The notes beneath the pieces are model-generated. The model was not told the origin of the DNA, searched no databases, and worked only from the letters and a program-made list of their open reading frames with translations. This document shows, piece by piece, positions 6,078-8,300 of a stretch of DNA of 8,300 bases. Both the position numbers and the translations under genes were made by a program. Numbering within the stretch: position 1 is the stretch's first letter; each line of letters begins with the position of its first letter. This stretch comes from Oscillospiraceae bacterium (GTDB lineage: Bacteria > Bacillota > Clostridia > Oscillospirales > Oscillospiraceae), in the NCBI GenBank assembly GCA_021205585.1, contig JAJPXI010000052.1:1-8300 (forward strand), in the 5' to 3' direction.

Positions 6078-7481
6078 TTATGCCTCGTAGACCGCCCGGA
6101 CGCCCTTGTAGGTCATATAGCAGTCCACCTTGGAGGTGGTCTCGAAGGGGGCGTGCATACTCAGCACGGGCACGCCGGCGTCCAGGGTGTCGATATTGCG
6201 CTTGGCCAGGTAGACGGCCACGGTGCCGCCGCCCCCCTGGTCGGTTTTGCCCAGTTCCGCCATCTGCCAGACCACGTTGGCCTCGTCCAGCACCCGGCGG
6301 GCGTAGGCCACCATCTCGGCGGAGGCGTCGGAGGCACCGGACTTGCCGCCGCCGCCGGTGTATTTGCACAGGCTCAGGCCGTAGCCCACCCGGGCGCTGT
6401 TGCGCTTTTCATAGACCTCGGCAAAGTTGGGGTCATACCCGGCGGTCACGTCGGCGGACAGGCAGAAGGACTGCTCCAGGCAGACGCCAAGGTTGGAATT
6501 TTGGGAGCGGCATAAATCCTCCATAAAGGTGTCGAAAGCGGCGGACTGCATCCCGGTCACGCCCTCGGAACCGATTTCCTCCTTGTCAGCCAGCATACAG
6601 ACGGCGGTGCGGCGGGGCGTTGTCAGCTGGAACAGGGCCGCCAGGCAGGCGTAGGCGCACACCCGGTCGTCCTGGCCGTAGGCCCCGATGAGGGAGCGGT
6701 CGAAGCCCACGTCACTGGCCCGGAAGGCCGGCACGGCGGACAGCTCGGCGGAGATGAAATCGGCCTCCACAATGCCGTACTTCTGGTTGAGCAGCTCCAG
6801 AATGGCCAGCTTGACCCGCTCGGAGCCCTCGTCCTCCCGGAAGGGACGGCTGCCCACCAACACGTTCAGGTTCTCGGCGGGGATGGCCTCCCCCAGGGTC
6901 TTTTTCACCTGATCGCGGGCCAGGTGGGGCAGCAGGTCGTCGATGGTGAACACCGGGTCGCCCTGGCCGTCCCCGACGCGCACCTTAATCACGCTGCCGT
7001 CCTTCATGGCCACTACCCCGTGGAGCTCCAGGGGGATGGTCACCCACTGGTATTTGCGCAGGCCGCCGTAATAGTGGGTCTTGAGGAAGGCCAGCTCGTC
7101 GGCCTCGTACAGGGGGTTCTGCTTTAGATCCAGGCGGGGGGAGTCGATATGGGCGGCGGCGATGTTGGCCCCCCGCTCCAGCTTTTCCTCCCCGACGACG
7201 GCCAGCATAATGGACTTGCCCCGGTTGACGGAATAAATTTTGTCCCCGGGGAGCAGCACCGTCCCCCGCACCAGCGGCTTGAAGCCGTTGGCCTGCGCCA
7301 ACCGGAGGATATAGTCCACGCACTCCCGCTCGGTTTTGCCCTCGTCCAAAAAGCGCTTGTAGTCCTCGCAGTAGGCGTTCAGGGCCTCCTCCTCCCCCTG
7401 GGCCAGGCAGTCCCAGGCGTTCTTCTGCTGGTAGCACAGCGCCTCCCGGCGCTGCTGTCCCAGGGTTTTTTCCTCGCTCAT
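6078..7481 (-). CDS. apeA: M18 family aminopeptidase
   Basis: A 467-residue cytoplasmic metallo-aminopeptidase that removes N-terminal residues from peptides, with two metal ions expected in the active site. M18 motifs in order: AAAHIDSPRLD with metal ligand His111; GQDDR with Asp271 or Asp272 as bridging ligand; DKEEIGSEG with the catalytic/ligand pair Glu301-Glu302; SADVTAGYDPNF with Asp344; GGGGKSGASDASAE; and SMHAPFETTSKVD with ligand His443. All expected ligands are present and the length is normal for the bacterial aminopeptidase 1 group. The ATG at 7481 has GGGAGG 7 bases upstream. It follows coaE by 16 bases, so the two are almost certainly co-transcribed; the link between the functions is probably only housekeeping. 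Confidence 0.93.
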   Translation of the reverse strand: MSEEKTLGQQRREALCYQQKNAWDCLAQGEEEALNAYCEDYKRFLDEGKTERECVDYILRLAQANGFKPLVRGTVLLPGDKIYSVNRGKSIMLAVVGEEKLERGANIAAAHIDSPRLDLKQNPLYEADELAFLKTHYYGGLRKYQWVTIPLELHGVVAMKDGSVIKVRVGDGQGDPVFTIDDLLPHLARDQVKKTLGEAIPAENLNVLVGSRPFREDEGSERVKLAILELLNQKYGIVEADFISAELSAVPAFRASDVGFDRSLIGAYGQDDRVCAYACLAALFQLTTPRRTAVCMLADKEEIGSEGVTGMQSAAFDTFMEDLCRSQNSNLGVCLEQSFCLSADVTAGYDPNFAEVYEKRNSARVGYGLSLCKYTGGGGKSGASDASAEMVAYARRVLDEANVVWQMAELGKTDQGGGGTVAVYLAKRNIDTLDAGVPVLSMHAPFETTSKVDCYMTYKGVRAVYEA

Positions 7482-7497
7482 ACTCTTACCTCCCGAT

Positions 7498-8103
7498 TCA
7501 CTGCTTCAATTCCGCGATGTAGTCCAGCAGGGTCTGGGTGCGCTTTTCAAGCTTCTCCATGTCGCCGTCGTTCAAAATGGCGAAGCTGCACTGCCTCCAA
7601 TACCAGATGTTCTCGTGCTGGTGGTTCGCCCGCTCCTGGACGTACTCCTGGGAGACACCCTCCCGCTCCATCACCCGCGCCACCCGGTCCTCCGCCGGGG
7701 CGGTGACGGCCACGGTGTAGCGGCAGCGGCTGTCCAGGCCGCTTTCAAACAGGGCGACGGCCTCGATTCCGGCCAGGGCCGCCCCGTCCGCCTCCGCTTT
7801 GGCGAGGAACGCGTCCACCTCCTGGGCCACATAGGGGTGGGTGATGGCGTTCAGGTCGGCCAGAGCCTGCTCCTGGGAAAAGGCCAGGGCGGCCAGGGCC
7901 TTGCGATCCACTGCGCCCTCGGCGGTGAAGATTTCCGGGCCAAAGCGCTCCTTCAGCTGTTGGCGCATGGGCTCGCTCTCCTCCAGCAGGCGGTGGTACA
8001 CCCCGTCGCAGTCCAGCGTGGGGGCGCCCATGGCCTCCAGCTTTTTCAGCACCGTGGACTTCCCCGCCCCGGTGGGGCCTGTAAAACCGATTACCTTTAC
8101 CAT
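7498..8103 (-). CDS. coaE: dephospho-CoA kinase
   Basis: A 201-residue cytoplasmic P-loop kinase that phosphorylates the 3'-hydroxyl of dephospho-CoA, the last step of CoA synthesis. The Walker A loop GPTGAGKST (residues 9-17) is intact. DCDGVYH (31-37) matches the substrate-binding DxD region, ITHP (87-90) is a hallmark of CoaE, and the segment VMEREGVSQEYVQER looks like the mobile lid. Length is typical. The chosen ATG (8103) has AAAGGA about 10 bases upstream. Another ATG 7 bases earlier is out of frame and too close to the ribosome site. It is the first gene of the probable coaE-apeA-tepA operon. Confidence 0.94.
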   Translation of the reverse strand: MVKVIGFTGPTGAGKSTVLKKLEAMGAPTLDCDGVYHRLLEESEPMRQQLKERFGPEIFTAEGAVDRKALAALAFSQEQALADLNAITHPYVAQEVDAFLAKAEADGAALAGIEAVALFESGLDSRCRYTVAVTAPAEDRVARVMEREGVSQEYVQERANHQHENIWYWRQCSFAILNDGDMEKLEKRTQTLLDYIAELKQ

Positions 8104-8156
8104 AAATCATACGTCCTTTCTCTTGCGCCGCCCCATCCGGGCGCGGCCGGTATAGA

Positions 8157-8162
8157 ATTATA
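8157..8162 (-). promoter_or_regulatory. candidate -10 box upstream of coaE
   Basis: A perfect TATAAT on the minus strand, 54 bases before the coaE start, in the gap after the histidine kinase fragment. No good -35 hexamer is found at 16-18 bases, so the promoter is tentative. The leader would include a GC hairpin (GCCGC..GCGGC) just before the ribosome site. Confidence 0.35.
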
Positions 8163-8195
8163 TGCTAAAATCCAAAAAGGAAATTAGTACCGCGT

Positions 8196-8300
8196 TTATT
8201 GTCCGCCGCCGGGCAGCTCCACCACCCGGAAGCCCGCCGCCTTGTCCAGTCGGTTGACCACCGCCAGGCCCAGCCCCCGCTCCCCCGGCTCCTGGGCCCA
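8196..8300 (-). CDS. C-terminal end of a probable sensor histidine kinase (partial)
   Basis: The frame is open from the window edge to a TAA at 8196, giving 34 residues. The segment GERGLGLAVVNRLDKAAGF matches the G2 box and following helix of GHKL/HATPase ATP-binding domains, where GLGL contacts ATP. The protein then ends after a short GGGQ tail, without the usual G-T-x-F ending. The rest of the gene is outside the window. Another GHKL ATPase is possible, and the call rests on a short stretch. Confidence 0.5.
   Translation of the reverse strand, partial: WAQEPGERGLGLAVVNRLDKAAGFRVVELPGGGQ

Noticed and set aside
6013..6369. N-terminal extension of the tepA frame to 6369
   Set aside because: It overlaps the C-terminal catalytic part of apeA in another frame; the GTG at 6012 with GGGAGG is the better start.
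5543..6526. A 327-codon plus-strand open frame with an Arg/Pro-rich end
   Set aside because: It lies antisense to tepA and apeA, both firmly identified; its Arg-rich C-terminal half reflects GC-rich antisense sequence.
1..8300. CRISPR array, tRNA or rRNA genes, insertion sequence, toxin-antitoxin or phage-defence genes
   Set aside because: I found no regularly spaced repeats, no tRNA-like or rRNA-like sequence, no transposase and no defence-type domains on either strand.

Overview
The window is a high-GC stretch of what looks like a gut-type Bacillota genome, most likely Oscillospiraceae/Clostridia (inference). The reasons are strong AGGAGG-type ribosome sites, a TepA (ClpP-like) gene, a Cat1/ScpC-type CoA-transferase, and a DltB/AlgI-type acylation pair. 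Every gene I can support is on the minus strand, so transcription runs from 8300 towards 1.

Region by region, in transcription order. 8300-8196 holds the C-terminal end of a probable sensor histidine kinase (ATP-binding G2 box). 8103-5248 is a compact probable operon: coaE (dephospho-CoA kinase), an M18 aminopeptidase (apeA) and tepA. 5247-4821 has no protein gene. It holds a near-consensus promoter whose -35 box lies in the loop of a GC-rich inverted repeat, then a well-preserved cobalamin riboswitch, then an expression platform with a terminator-like hairpin. 4820-3014 is the controlled pair: an acetyl-CoA hydrolase/succinate-type CoA-transferase and, one base after its stop codon, a 96-residue three-helix protein resembling SemiSWEET/PQ-loop transporters. 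3013-2584 again has no convincing protein gene. It holds a 17-bp perfect terminator hairpin, two copies of an 11-bp repeat 80 bp apart, a good extended -10 promoter, and a ~180-nt leader made of successive strong hairpins. 2583-55 is a two-gene operon encoding an MBOAT O-acyltransferase and its SGNH/DltD-like partner, the arrangement used to O-acylate exported cell-wall or surface glycans. A further perfect hairpin follows at the window edge.

How the genes fit together. coaE completes CoA synthesis, and apeA and tepA are peptidases that probably share its transcript. The CoA-transferase unit is the most unusual part. A riboswitch that normally senses adenosylcobalamin controls a CoA-transferase together with a small membrane protein. 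This suggests that short-chain acid/CoA metabolism (succinate, propionate or acetate) is adjusted to B12 supply, possibly with transport of a substrate or product. The acyltransferase pair is separate and has its own structured leader, which may be an interspersed repeat or an undescribed RNA element.
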